Shown here piece by piece: positions 26,452-37,000 of a stretch of 64,000 bases of DNA (position 1 is the first letter of the stretch; each line of letters begins with the position of its first letter). Made by a program: the position numbers and the translations under genes. Source of the DNA: Variovorax sp. (lineage in GTDB: Bacteria; Pseudomonadota; Gammaproteobacteria; Burkholderiales; Burkholderiaceae_C). The notes under the pieces are model-generated. The model was not told the origin of the DNA and searched no databases. It saw only the letters and a list, made by a program, of their open reading frames with translations. The DNA lies in the NCBI GenBank assembly GCA_025352265.1, contig JANXTS010000011.1, positions 1 to 64,000 of the forward strand, given 5' to 3'.

Positions 26452-28940
26452 GGCTGGCGTCGTTGCGGATCGGGGTCTGCGGCCTCGCTGCGCTGGCTCT
26501 GTTGTCTGCGCTCTCGATGCTCTCCACGGGCGCTGCGACCAACACCGCAGCCGCTGCAACCGTCGTAACGCCATCCGCCGACACAGTGCAGACCGCGGCT
26601 GCTCAATGGCCGATGTCGCTCGCCAGTCGCATCCAGGTACTCGAAGACGTCACGAGCCGGCTCTCTCTGGAAGAGGTGCTGGCCAAGGCAGAAGCCACGC
26701 AGCCGGATGCGGCGTCAGCCTCTTCGTCGCGCTTCGTTCCAGCCACGACGCGGCTGCTCCAGCCAGGCTTCTCGCAGTCGGCTTGGTGGCTTCGCCTGCA
26801 CATCGCCAACGACGCCCGCAGCGAGCAACGCTTGCGCCTGTTGCTGCGTTCACCTCGACTGCAGCACGTCGATTTTTACTGGAACATCCCCGGCACCGAC
26901 CCCGCCGGCTGGCAGCACAGCCGAGCCGGCACCGCGGTCAAGCTCAGCGAGCAGGAGCCGGCGCGGCGCGAGCCTTTGCTGCCGATCAATCTCGACCCGG
27001 GTCAGCGTGCCGAAGTGCTGGTGCGAATTGCCAGTGCATCGAACATGCAGATCCAGCCCTGGCTTTACCCAGCCGATGCCTGGCTCGACCGTGAAACGCG
27101 CGATGCGCTGAAAGACGGCGCACTCATCGGCGGCCTGCTGATGATGGCCGCGTATTCGCTCGTACTTTGGCTGTTGTCGCGCAGCGGGGCGATGGCCTGG
27201 CAGTGCGCAGGTTTCGCGATCCTTGCCCTGTACGAGGCGTCGTTCCGCGGCTTGACCCGTTTCTATCTTTGGCCGGAAAGCCCTGTGTGGGCTTCGCGAG
27301 CGCCCGGCGTGCTGGGCGGCGCGTGCGTGCTGGTGCTGATGTTCTATCTGCACAGCCTGGCCCTCCGATTGCGCAGCCCGCCCTCGACGACGTAATATGG
27401 CCACTTCATTGCGCTGGCCGGAGTGCAGGGCGTGGTGTGCGTCGGCATGCTTGTCGGCAACTACTACGTCTTCCTGCAGATCAACCTCGGCGTGTCTTTG
27501 CTCATCGTCGGCAGCCTCATCGTTGTGGGCTATCTGCATGTGCGTCGCGAAGGCGGTCACCACAAGTTGCTGCTCTGCGCCATTTTGTTCGCGCTGCTGA
27601 GCGTGGGCTTTCGCACCATGGGACTGCAAGGTGCGTTGCCGCCGATGCTGGCTGGCGTGCGCAACTACGCGACCGGCTTTACGACCGCCGTCGCTGCGCT
27701 GGTCGCTTTGGCGGTGTGGGCCCACCAGACCTCACAACAGCGTCAGCAGATCCAGGAGAAGATGATCGACCTGCTGAGCCGCCAGCACCATCGGCTGCGT
27801 CGGGCTGTGGCGCGCCAGACGCGGGCCCTCAACGCCGCACTGGCCGAAGCCGAAGGCAACTACAAGAAGCAGACCCGCATCATGTCGTTCATCGGCCACG
27901 ACCTGCGTGCGCCGCTCGCCACTATCGTCGGTTATGCACGTCTCATGCGGCACGATGAGCCGTCGACCCACGTTGGCCGTGAGAACCATCTGGACGTCAT
28001 CGAACGCGAGGCGACCTACCAGCTCACCCTGATCGACGAACTGCTCGAACATGCGCGCGGCGAGCGCGACCAGCTCACCTTGAATCCAACTGCGGTCGAC
28101 CTGGCCGGCCTGCTGGATGCTGTCACGCGGCACGCGGCGACCTTTGCGGCGCAGCAACGCAACGCCTTCGTCTTCGTGCCCGACCCGGCCGGACCGCGCT
28201 GGGTCATGCTCGATGCCGCGCGGTTGCAACAGGTGCTGCTCCACTTGCTGGCCAACGCCGGGACGTTTGCTCGCGACGGCTGCATCAGCCTGCGCGTCGG
28301 CTCGCGGCGTGAAAGTGCAGGCGACGGTGACTGGCGATTGAGTTTCGAAGTGACCGACACCGGAACGGGGGTCGAAGCCGAAGACCTGGCTCGGGCCGCC
28401 GACAGCTTCGAGCAGGCCCAACCGGCCGACGGCGCACCGGGGGTTCCGGGCAGCGGTGGCGCTGCCGGGCAAGGCAGCCTCGGACTCGGACTCTTCATCG
28501 CGCAACGCATCGTGCGGCGCATGGGCGGAGAGTTGTCGCTGGACTGCGCTGCGGGACGTGGGTGCCACTTCAGGTTCGAGTTGTTGGTGTCGGACGCCGA
28601 GCCTTTGTCGGCTGACACATCGGCTGAGACATCGGCTACCCCGGTCGAGTCCACCGCACCGGTCGTACCGCTCACGCGCACAACGTCGACTGGCGATTCC
28701 GGTGACGCCCCCCAAAGCGTGCCACTCGGCGCGATTCCGACTTCCGATGCACTGGCACACCTGCATCGCCTGGCAGGCGACGGCCAATGGAGCGCGATCG
28801 ACGACTGGCTTGCGCAAACCCTGATGACACAGCCGCAATGCAGCGGGTTTGTCGCCGCGGTGCGCGCTGCCTTGGCGGCACTCGATTTCGATGGCATTCA
28901 GCGCATGGCGACGCCGTCGTTGCCCGCCCGCGCTGCCTGA
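26448..28940 (+). pseudogene. 7TM-DISM sensor histidine kinase interrupted by an in-frame stop
   Basis: Start TTG 26448 overlaps the preceding stop. The first 315 codons encode a signal/anchor segment, a 7TMR-DISMED2-type periplasmic sensor (WWLRLHIAND, then LQHVDFYWN) and three transmembrane helices. TAA at 27393-27395 then interrupts the frame; the same frame continues without shift into YGHFIALAGVQGVVCVGMLV, three more helices, a coiled coil, the HisKA H-box SFIGHDLRAPLATIVGYARL and an HATPase domain (G1 DTGTGVEAED, G2 SLGLGLFIAQRIVRR). Together the two halves rebuild a normal seven-helix kinase, with the stop in the cytoplasmic loop between helices 3 and 4. A single C-to-T change (CAA to TAA) would explain it. 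A restart at GTG 27423 falls inside helix 4. It may be a real nonsense mutation or a sequencing error. Confidence 0.8.
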
Positions 28941-28970
28941 ACCGCTACCCGAATCATCGAGGCCTTGGGT

Positions 28971-29390
28971 CTACAGCTCGACGAAGTTGCTTTCCACCGA
29001 AATGCCGCCTTCGGTGTTCAGTGCGAAGGTCAGGTTCTTGGTGGTCGTCGATTGGCCGGACTCGCCATCGGGTAACACCAATGCCAATGCGCGACCTTCA
29101 CCGGCCTGGCCCGGCTGGGCATAGAAGTGCGAGACCGTGATGCCGTCCAGATCGGCCAGCGGCTTCAGGAACGCGATGAACTCCGTCGCTGTGATGCCGT
29201 CGCCTTGAATGGCGCGCCAATGCTGCAGCAACATGAGATTGGAAGCGTGTCGCGCCTGCGCTGCATCGAGCGCCTCGACGCTGCCGATGTTCTCGTCACC
29301 GCTGATGCTGCCAATGCCGTCCGTTCCATTGAAAAGCGACGGATGAAACGAGTCTTGGTTGTTCATTGTGTTTGCTACAGAGTTCGCCAT
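28971..29390 (-). CDS. unknown small protein downstream of paralogue B
   Basis: This is a 139-residue polar protein with no transmembrane helix. The N-terminal half contains SLFNGTDGIGSISGDENIGS; the C-terminal half reads like a small alpha/beta domain with LKPLADLDGITVSHFYAQ and KNLTFALNTEGGISVESNF. No family is recognised. The ATG at 29390 lies 4 bases after the stop of paralogue B, so the two are translated together; ATG 29366 is an alternative start. Both genes converge on the 7TM kinase gene with only 30 bases between ends. Confidence 0.6.
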   Translation of the reverse strand: MANSVANTMNNQDSFHPSLFNGTDGIGSISGDENIGSVEALDAAQARHASNLMLLQHWRAIQGDGITATEFIAFLKPLADLDGITVSHFYAQPGQAGEGRALALVLPDGESGQSTTTKNLTFALNTEGGISVESNFVEL

Positions 29391-29394
29391 GCGG

Positions 29395-29853
29395 TCAATG
29401 CGCGAAACTCGCGTCCGACCGACGTTGCGCATCGGGCGCATTGGCCGATGGGTCGGTAAGGATGAGCACCGCGCGGTAGGCGGCGCGGCCGGCACCCTTG
29501 GCGTCTTCGGCCAGCTGCTTCCAGCTCAGCGCCCGCTCCAGCGGCGTCGGCGCGATCGCGGAGGGCCGCACCAATGCATTGGTGATTTCCAGCAGGCCAC
29601 CGACCGAGGTCATGCACAGCTGGATGGCGTCCATCTCGGAGCGTGTGATCTCTGTGCCGGCCGTGGCAGCGGTGGACGGGGTGGACAACGCAGGCGCGTC
29701 GGCCTGCTCACGCACCGCAGCCATCGCTTCCTGGAGCGCCGTGGCTGCAGCCTGGATCAAGGCGCTCGCCTCTTCCCTCGACGCGTTGTCGGCGCAGCGG
29801 TACGACGTCGGTTTTGTCGTGGCTTCCGAAAGGGGGGCGAAAAGGCAGTCCAT
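29395..29853 (-). CDS. unknown protein, paralogue B
   Basis: The 152-residue protein is helical and clearly related to the C-terminal part of the product of 24705-25355: both end with AGRAAYRA(A/V)L(L/I)(I/L)xDP and share the PTP-ER turn (APTPLERALSWKQLAEDA here) preceded by a hydrophobic helix (CMTSVGGLLEITNALV). It lacks the polar N-terminal extension of paralogue A. ATG 29853 has GGAG six bases upstream and is preferred to ATG 29859. No known domain is recognised. It heads a two-gene operon and is divergent from the CHAT/two-partner secretion operon, sharing a 362-base upstream region with it. Confidence 0.65.
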   Translation of the reverse strand: MDCLFAPLSEATTKPTSYRCADNASREEASALIQAAATALQEAMAAVREQADAPALSTPSTAATAGTEITRSEMDAIQLCMTSVGGLLEITNALVRPSAIAPTPLERALSWKQLAEDAKGAGRAAYRAVLILTDPSANAPDAQRRSDASFAH

Positions 29854-30215
29854 GAGCATCTCCAGTCAAACATCGGGCCGCGGACAACAAAAAGCGAACA
29901 GGCGACTGGTGCTTGAACAGATTGTTGGACGGCTGAAAGTGCGCGACCTTTGAATGCGGGCGGAAACCATTGATTGACGTTTTCTTCGAGGATGGATCGC
30001 CCGATGCGTGATGAATTGCATCGAATGCGTAAGGCCCTGCGCAGCGGCGTACGTTGCCCATCACGTCATCCATAGCGCTTAAGCGCTAGACCGTCTTGCG
30101 AATAGGCGGGCCGCACACCCCTCCCTAGACTTTCCCGACGAGGTCTGAGAGGCGCGCACATTCGCGGCGTCGGAGTACCGCCAGCGCGGGACTGAGGGCC
30201 GCGTGCGGGGGTCGA
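29854..30215. other. divergent regulatory region of paralogue B and the CHAT operon
   Basis: No gene is seen in these 362 bases. The region must hold promoters for both directions. Its most striking element is a 16-bp perfect palindrome at 30073-30088. Confidence 0.6.
30073..30088. promoter_or_regulatory. 16-bp perfect palindrome, candidate operator
   Basis: TAGCGCTTAAGCGCTA is its own reverse complement over all 16 bases. It lies 128 bases upstream of the CHAT start and 220 bases upstream of paralogue B. Its size and symmetry suit a dimeric regulator. No second copy was noticed in the window. Confidence 0.5.
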
Positions 30216-32372
30216 ATGGAACGGTTTTCTAAAGTTGGTGTGGCGTGCGTCGCGCGCCGATGTATTGCAGGTGCGATGGCATTGAATGCGATGGTCGCCC
30301 TGGTTTTTCTGATGGCATTTCAGCCGGCATCGGCACAGCAAGCTCCCGACGCAGAGGCTGCTGCCAGCAAGCAGGAGCAAGCCCGCCTCGCCGACACCGA
30401 CACGCTGTTCGCGCTCACCAACGACGGCGCCGTGCTGTATGCCAACGATGCCGTCAAGCTGTCGGGCTATCAATATTGCAGCCAGGCCGTCGCGCTCGCC
30501 GAGGCCGGTGAATTCCGTCAAAGCGTGAGGGCCGCCAGCAAGGCGCTGCACCTGGCCAACGCCACCAAAGACCCCAACCTGCTCGCGATGGCCAACCGCG
30601 ATCTGGCTATCGTCTACAGCTATTCCGGCCAGCTCGACAAGGCCGAAGACTTTGCCCGTGAGGCCCTCAAGCACCCGGCGCGCGAACCCAAGCTGGTGGT
30701 CGGCCCGGCGAACAAGGTTCTGGGCGATGTGCAGACCCGCCGCGGCGACTATTCCGGCGCGGTGCGCAGCTACGACCTCGCGCTCGCCAACAGCTCCGAG
30801 CGTTATGCGCCGCTGGTCAAGTCGTCGCTGGTCAATGCGTTGATCGAGTCGGGCGATGCGGCGCGCGCGCGCGAAGTCATCGGCACGATCGCGCCGGCCA
30901 AAGAGCCGTCGTTGGCCGCGCAGTTCGACCGCACCCGCGCCCGCCTGCTGCTGGCAGAAAACAAGCCGGCCGAAGCGCGCGATCTGTACCGGCAACTCAC
31001 CATGCGCACCGTCGGTACGGACACCGGCTACTACCAGCTCTGGGCGTGGGACGGCGTGGCCCGCAGCGAGCTGGCGCTGGGCCAGAAGCAGGCCGCAGCG
31101 GACGCCGTCGGCCATGCGCTCGGCGGTGTCGATGCCGTGCGCTCGCGCTTTCGCAGCGAAGAATTCAAGATGGGGCTGTTCTCCGATCTGCAGTCGGTGT
31201 TCGAGCGCGCGATCGGCCTGTACAGCGATGTCGGCGATGCACGGCAGGCCTTCGAGGTGAGCGAGCACAGCCGCTCGCGTGCGTTGCTCGATGCGGTGCG
31301 CGGCCGGGCTGCCGTGTCGGGCGAAGCAGTGGCGACAGTCGACCTCGCGACGCTGCAAAAGACGCTGCGGCCGGACGAACGCGTCGTGCAGTACCACTCG
31401 CTGCCTGAGCGGCTGCAGGTCTGGGTGGTCAGCCCGACCGCCATCGTCGAGAAAACCGTCGCCGTCACGCGCGACGACCTCACCGAAGCGGTGGAGTCGT
31501 TTCGCAACTCGGTGGTGCGGGGTCGTCGTGCCGCCATCGCCACGGCCGACAAACTGGGCCAGCAGTTGCTGGGACCGCTCGACCTGCAAGACGGCCAGCG
31601 GCTGATCGTGGTGCCGCATGGGCCGTTGCACTACCTGCCGTTCCAGGCGCTGCGGCTGAACGGCCGCTACGTGATCGAGACGCACCCGGTGTCGGTCTCC
31701 CCATCGATGAGCATCGCGGTGCAACTCGCGCAACGCAGCCCACGTGTGTCCGCATCGCTCACTGCTTTCGGCAATCCGCGCATCGATGACAAATACGAAC
31801 TGCCCGGTGCGGAGATCGAGGTGAAGCAACTGGCCCAGCTGTTCCCGCGCAACAACCTTTACATCGGCACCGCCGCCACCAAGACGCAGTTTCGCGATGT
31901 CGCATCACGCTCGCCGCTGATGCACGTTGCGGCACATGCCGAAGCGGACCAGATCGATCCACTCTATTCGCGCATTTTGCTGGCCAACGAAAACGGCAAA
32001 CAGAACTTCCTGGAAGCACATGAAATCCTGGGGCTGCCGATGCAGAGCACGGCGCTCGTCACATTGAGTGCCTGTGAGTCGGGCCTCGGCCGCATCGCGC
32101 AAGGAGACGAGGTACTCGGCTTCACGCGGTCGTTTTTGTCGGCGGGTACATCGAGCCTGATCGCCTCGCTCTGGCCGGTGTCGGACGACGCCACTGAGGT
32201 GCTGATGACGACGCTTTACACCGAGCTCTCCAAAGGCCGTGACGTGCAGCTCGCCATGCAGGCAGGCCAGTTGGCCGTCTTGAAGAACCCACGTATGTCG
32301 CATCCGTTTTTCTGGGCACCGTTCAACCTGATCGGCAACTGGCGCCTGACGGTCGGAGGAGCCGGAGCATGA
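30216..32372 (+). CDS. exported TPR-CHAT domain protein (caspase-like protease)
   Basis: The 718-residue protein starts with a signal peptide or anchor (hydrophobic MALNAMVALVFLMAF then QPASAQQ, ~21-41). Residues ~75-370 are tetratricopeptide-like helical pairs (CSQAVALAEAGEFRQSVRAA, LGDVQTRRGDYSGAVRSYD). Residues ~400-715 form a CHAT domain: IVVPHGPLHYLPFQAL, the catalytic histidine H574 in MHVAAHAEADQ and the catalytic cysteine C620 in VTLSACESGLG, followed by the GTSSLIASLWPVSD hallmark. CHAT domains are clan CD cysteine proteases, so this is probably an active exported protease. The stop overlaps the TpsB start (ATGA), which ties the protease to two-partner secretion. Its substrate is unknown; the partner exoprotein is an obvious candidate. 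Confidence 0.9.
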   Translation: MERFSKVGVACVARRCIAGAMALNAMVALVFLMAFQPASAQQAPDAEAAASKQEQARLADTDTLFALTNDGAVLYANDAVKLSGYQYCSQAVALAEAGEFRQSVRAASKALHLANATKDPNLLAMANRDLAIVYSYSGQLDKAEDFAREALKHPAREPKLVVGPANKVLGDVQTRRGDYSGAVRSYDLALANSSERYAPLVKSSLVNALIESGDAARAREVIGTIAPAKEPSLAAQFDRTRARLLLAENKPAEARDLYRQLTMRTVGTDTGYYQLWAWDGVARSELALGQKQAAADAVGHALGGVDAVRSRFRSEEFKMGLFSDLQSVFERAIGLYSDVGDARQAFEVSEHSRSRALLDAVRGRAAVSGEAVATVDLATLQKTLRPDERVVQYHSLPERLQVWVVSPTAIVEKTVAVTRDDLTEAVESFRNSVVRGRRAAIATADKLGQQLLGPLDLQDGQRLIVVPHGPLHYLPFQALRLNGRYVIETHPVSVSPSMSIAVQLAQRSPRVSASLTAFGNPRIDDKYELPGAEIEVKQLAQLFPRNNLYIGTAATKTQFRDVASRSPLMHVAAHAEADQIDPLYSRILLANENGKQNFLEAHEILGLPMQSTALVTLSACESGLGRIAQGDEVLGFTRSFLSAGTSSLIASLWPVSDDATEVLMTTLYTELSKGRDVQLAMQAGQLAVLKNPRMSHPFFWAPFNLIGNWRLTVGGAGA

Positions 32373-34069
32373 AGCGCTCGCCACTCCTGATCTCGATGCT
32401 GTTCGCCTTCGGCGCTCAACACGCGCAACCGTCGCACGCTGCCGATGCTGTGGTGCCACTGCTGCCCACCAAAGACCCGTGCGGCAGTTGCGATCGGCCG
32501 ATGGCGCAGGCCGGTTCACCGGGTTCGGCGGGCAACCCGAGCAGCCAGTCGCTGCCCGTCGCGTCGACGCCGACAGTGAACACCTTCCGCGTGAACGACC
32601 TTCGCCTGAATGGCGCGCAGACGTTGTCGAGTGACGAACTGAAGAGCGTGGCGCAGCCCTACATCGGACGCGACGTGGCGCTCGGCGACCTCGAGGCATT
32701 GGCGCAAGCCATCACCGCGCAGTACCGGGCGCGGGGCTACTTTCTGGCGACCGCCATCGTGCCGGTGCAGACGGTGCGTGACGGCATCGTGGAGATCAGC
32801 ATCATCGAAGGTCGGTTGGGCAAGGTGGAGGTCAACGTTGCCGCCGACGCACCGATGAGCGAAGCCCGCGTGCGTGAATTCCTGAGCGGGCTCGCGGTCG
32901 GCGAGGCGGTCAATGCACCGGTCTATGAACGTTCGATGCTGCTGCTGTCGGACCAGCCCGGCATCCGTGTGTCGTCGGGCTTGCAGGAAGGCACGCAGAC
33001 CGGCACCACCGATCTGACGGTCGATGTCGTGGCTGTGCCACGCTGGGCCTTTACCGCTGAAGCCGACAACCACGGCACGCTCGAATCGGGTCGCTACCGC
33101 GCCGGCGGAACGGCACGCTGGCTCAGCCCTTTCGGCATTGGCGACAACCTCGACATGCGGGTGATGGTGTCCAACAGCAATGCGTTGCAGTTTGGTCGCC
33201 TCGCGTACGAAGCACCCATCGGCACCACTGGGCTGCGCGCCGGAATCGGGTTGTCGCGCGTGGCTTATGCGCTGGGCGGAAACTTCGTCGATCTCGACGC
33301 GCGCGGCACGGCGAATGTGCTCGACTTTGCCCTCAACTATCCGCTGATCCGGCAGCGGCAGCAGAACCTCTTCTTGCGGCTCACAGCCGACACCAAGAAC
33401 CTGACGGATGAAATGCGCGCGGTGGCCTTCACTTCGAAAAAGAAGGTGCATGGCATCGGCCTGGGGTGGACCTGGGAGCGCCGCGACGAGGTGCTGGGTG
33501 GTGGCTATTGGGCGAGTTCGGGCACGCTGTATCACGGCACACTGCGCATCGAAGACGTGGTGAGTCTGCAGCACGATGCGGGGATCGCGGGCCGGCATAC
33601 CGAGGGTGCTTTCAGCAAAGGGACGTTCCAGCTGTCGCGCCTGCAATCGATCGTCGATCGGCATTCGTTGTACCTGTCGGTGGGCGGCCAAGCCGCAAGC
33701 AAGAACCTGGATGCGTCGGAAAAACTGTCGCTCGGCGGCGCACGCGCGGTGCGGGCCTATTCCTCGTCCGAGGCGCTGGTCGACCAGGGCCTGATCGGCA
33801 CTGTGGAGTGGCGCTGGTCCTACAACGCCGAGCTCAGCCCATTCGCTTTCTACGACGCGGGACGCGGCAAGTACGCGCGCAGCCCGACCGCCTTCGACGG
33901 GCCGAACAACATCAGCTTGCGCGGCTATGGCCTCGGCGTGTCGTGGGCGCGTTCAGGCAACTTCGCGATCAACGCAACGCTCGCCTGGCGCGACGGCACG
34001 CGTCCCGCGCAGTCCGATGGCGGCGGGCACAACCCACGTTTCTACATCCAGGCGCAGAAGAGTTTCTGA
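32369..34069 (+). CDS. two-partner secretion outer-membrane pore (ShlB/FhaC family)
   Basis: The 566-residue protein is a TpsB/Omp85-like transporter. It has a signal peptide (MKRSPLLISMLFAFGAQHAQ, cleavage near SHAADA), a Pro/Ser-rich linker with CGSC near residue 38, two POTRA domains (about 70-220; LRLNGAQTLSSDEL, then YRARGYFLATAIVPVQTV and GRLGKVEVNV) and a 16-strand barrel ending with F (YIQAQKSF). GGARAVRAYSSSEALVDQG is the conserved ShlB segment that corresponds to the (V/L)RG(Y/F) tip motif, here with RAY. It would export the downstream TpsA across the outer membrane. It is coupled to the CHAT gene and lies 14 bases before tpsA. Confidence 0.93.
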   Translation: MKRSPLLISMLFAFGAQHAQPSHAADAVVPLLPTKDPCGSCDRPMAQAGSPGSAGNPSSQSLPVASTPTVNTFRVNDLRLNGAQTLSSDELKSVAQPYIGRDVALGDLEALAQAITAQYRARGYFLATAIVPVQTVRDGIVEISIIEGRLGKVEVNVAADAPMSEARVREFLSGLAVGEAVNAPVYERSMLLLSDQPGIRVSSGLQEGTQTGTTDLTVDVVAVPRWAFTAEADNHGTLESGRYRAGGTARWLSPFGIGDNLDMRVMVSNSNALQFGRLAYEAPIGTTGLRAGIGLSRVAYALGGNFVDLDARGTANVLDFALNYPLIRQRQQNLFLRLTADTKNLTDEMRAVAFTSKKKVHGIGLGWTWERRDEVLGGGYWASSGTLYHGTLRIEDVVSLQHDAGIAGRHTEGAFSKGTFQLSRLQSIVDRHSLYLSVGGQAASKNLDASEKLSLGGARAVRAYSSSEALVDQGLIGTVEWRWSYNAELSPFAFYDAGRGKYARSPTAFDGPNNISLRGYGLGVSWARSGNFAINATLAWRDGTRPAQSDGGGHNPRFYIQAQKSF

Positions 34070-34083
34070 CAGGGAAGTTCCAA

Positions 34084-37000
34084 ATGAAAATATCTTCATC
34101 GTCCGCCCGAACGAGCCGTCCGTCGCACTGGCGATTGCGTCCGCTGGCCCTGTCGCTGGCCTGTATCGGCATGGCGCCGGCCGGCGCGCAGACCGTGCCG
34201 ACCAACGCCACCCTGGGTGCAGGTGCGGCAACCGTGGGCGCGGCCACTGCCTTGTCAAACGGCGGCCTTGCATTGGGCATCAGCCAAACGTCGCAGCGCG
34301 CTGTCCTCAATTGGCAGACCTTTTCCATCGGTGCGTTGGACCGCGTCAACATCGTTCAGGACAAGGGGCCGACGAGCGTGCTGCTCAACCGGGTGACGGG
34401 CGCGCAAGCCTCGACCATTGCAGGGCAGCTGAACGCGAATGGGCAGGTCTACCTGGTCAATCCGAATGGCGTCACTTTCTCCAGCACCTCGCAGGTAAGC
34501 GTGGGCGGGCTGGTGGCTTCGACGCTGAACCTCGTGGACGACGCGCAGTTCAGCGGCTTCATGTCGGGCACGTCAAAGCAATTCGTGTTCGAGCTTCCCG
34601 TCGGCAAAGCTGGCGCGGTGCTCAACCAGGGCACCATCACCGCCGCCGATGGCGGCGTCGTCGCGCTGATCGGCGCCCAGGCGCGCAACGAAGGCTCCAT
34701 CAACGTGGCGCGTGGGTCCATCGGACTGGCGGCCGGGCAACGGGTCACGCTCGACTTCGACGGCGACGGCCTCACCAGCTTTCATGTCGACCCGAACGCG
34801 CTCGCAGCCAGCGCCAGGGCTGAGAACACAGCCAGTGGCGTTCTTTCGGCCAATGGCGGCCGGGTGGTCATGCTGGGCGCATCGAGCGCAGCCGAAACGG
34901 TGGTCAACCAGGCGGGCATCGTGCGCGCGCAATCCATGAGCAGCCGCGGCGGCGAGATCATTCTGGGAAGCAGCGGCGGCGCGCTCGGCAATGCCATCGT
35001 GATGTCGGGTGGCCAACTCGATGTCAGCGGTATCGAAGCAGGCGCGGCGGGCGGCCGCATCGACGTGAGCGCGCCTTTGTTGCGCATCGCCGCCGGAACG
35101 TTGAGTGCAGGCGGCGCCACGGCCGGCGGCAGCATCACGACCAAGGCCAACGTCGTCGAAGTCGGACGCGGCGTGGTCATCGATGCACACGGCGGCAGCG
35201 GCAGCAACGGCAGCTGGACGCTCGACTCGGGTCGCACCCTGGTCGTCACGAAGAACGATCCCATCCCAGACACTTCGGTCGCAATCCAGCCGTTCGGCAT
35301 CTCGAAGCTGGCCGATTCGACGCTCGGTGCAACGATGAGCCGCGCGACCGATGTGGTGCTGGCTTCGCACGCGCAGCCACAGCAAGTCTTCAACTTCGGC
35401 GGCGGTGTGCAGTTCGACAACGGCTCGCAAGTCATCAAGACCGAAGGCCGTGCATCGCAGTTGACCGTCAACTCGGATCGAAGCGTTTTCATGGACGCGA
35501 ATTCGGCGCTGCGCTCGACCGCGGGCGCGCTGAATATCGATTTCAATGCCGACGCCAGCGGCGTACTGTTGCCGGCCACACCGGCCGTGACAGACCGCAA
35601 CGACAACAACCAGCGGGTCGGCAATATCTCCATCTCCGGCAGCCGCATCGAAACCGCTGGCGGCAACCTGCGGCTCTACGGGCAAAGCGATGCGGTCAAC
35701 GGACGCGCACTGGGCGCCACGTCGAGCAGCGGCGGCGGCGTGGTCAACGGCGTCACCATTTCCGACAGCGCCATCTCGACGTGCGCGCAGGCCGCTGGCG
35801 TATGCGGTGGCATCGGCAGCATCGTGGTGCGCGGGCAGGGCGCGACCGCGGGTGGCGTGGGCCAGACCGTGGTGGCGGGGTCGGGCGTGCGAGTCGATGG
35901 CGGCAGCCTGGAAACCGGCAGCGGCAGCATTTCGATGGACGGCCGTGGCGGCCTCGCGCAAACGGGCGTGACGATCACCGGACTCATCGGCGAAGCTGTT
36001 ACGACGCCCTCGTCGTTGCGGTCTGCGCGCGGCGACATCACGTTGGTCGGTAGTACGCGCACCTGGGCTGCCGGCGAAACCAGCGGCACGTTGCAAAACG
36101 TCGGCGGCGGCTCGGGTGTCGAACTGGGGCAGACCAACATCGCGACCGGCGGCAACGTCCGGCTCGACGGGAGCGGCGCCGACCTCACCGGCCTGATGAA
36201 CCAGGCGGCCTTTCGGGCGGCTGCGGCGGCGGCCAACAACGGCGCGGGGAGTACGTTCGGTGCATCGAACGGCATCACGATGTCAGATTCGAACATCCTT
36301 GTGGGTGCGGGCAAGTCGATCCAACTGATGGGGACGGGGGGCAGTCGCGGCTTCTCGGTCGCCGGCAACAACGGCCCCGTGTTGACGCTCGATGCCAACG
36401 ATTCTTTCGGTGTCGTGGTGCGCGCCAACGCATCCAACGGCCTTCAGGCCGAGGCGGGGCGCATCACGATCAACGGTCGCGGCAGCGATGTGGCGCTTGT
36501 GCAATTCGGTGCGAATGCTGGAGCGACCTTCGGCGTTCCGCAGCCCGGCGAGTCGATCCTAGGCGCCAATCCGCTTACGCTGATTTCGACACGCAGCCAG
36601 ACGATGGCGGGCGGCAACATCGCCATCAGCGGACGCAACGTGGTGGTCAGTGGCAGTGACACCACGGCCGTCATCGACAGCGGCGGTGCCGCGCAATCGG
36701 GAAATATCGCCATCTCGGCCATGTCAGTCGCTGGCGTCGACGCCAGCGGCATCGTGGTGATTGGCGGCACGGTCGTGCTCGATGCGAGCGCCGCGACGGC
36801 CATCGGCAATGCCGGTCGCATCGACGTCATCGGCGACAAGTCGCTTTATGCGAACGGCACCATGTCTGCGCGGGGCGGCACGGCGGGCGGCAATGGTGGA
36901 CGCGTCGAAACGTCGGCCCCTGCGTTGCAGCTGCAAGGAATTCGAGTGGACAGCTCGGCACCCGCCGGTCGGACGGGAAGCTGGGTGATCGATCCGGTCG

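Noticed and set aside
33466..34083. N-terminal extension of the TpsA frame by ~206 codons
   Set aside because: It overlaps the TpsB barrel region in another frame; the signal peptide starts at ATG 34084.
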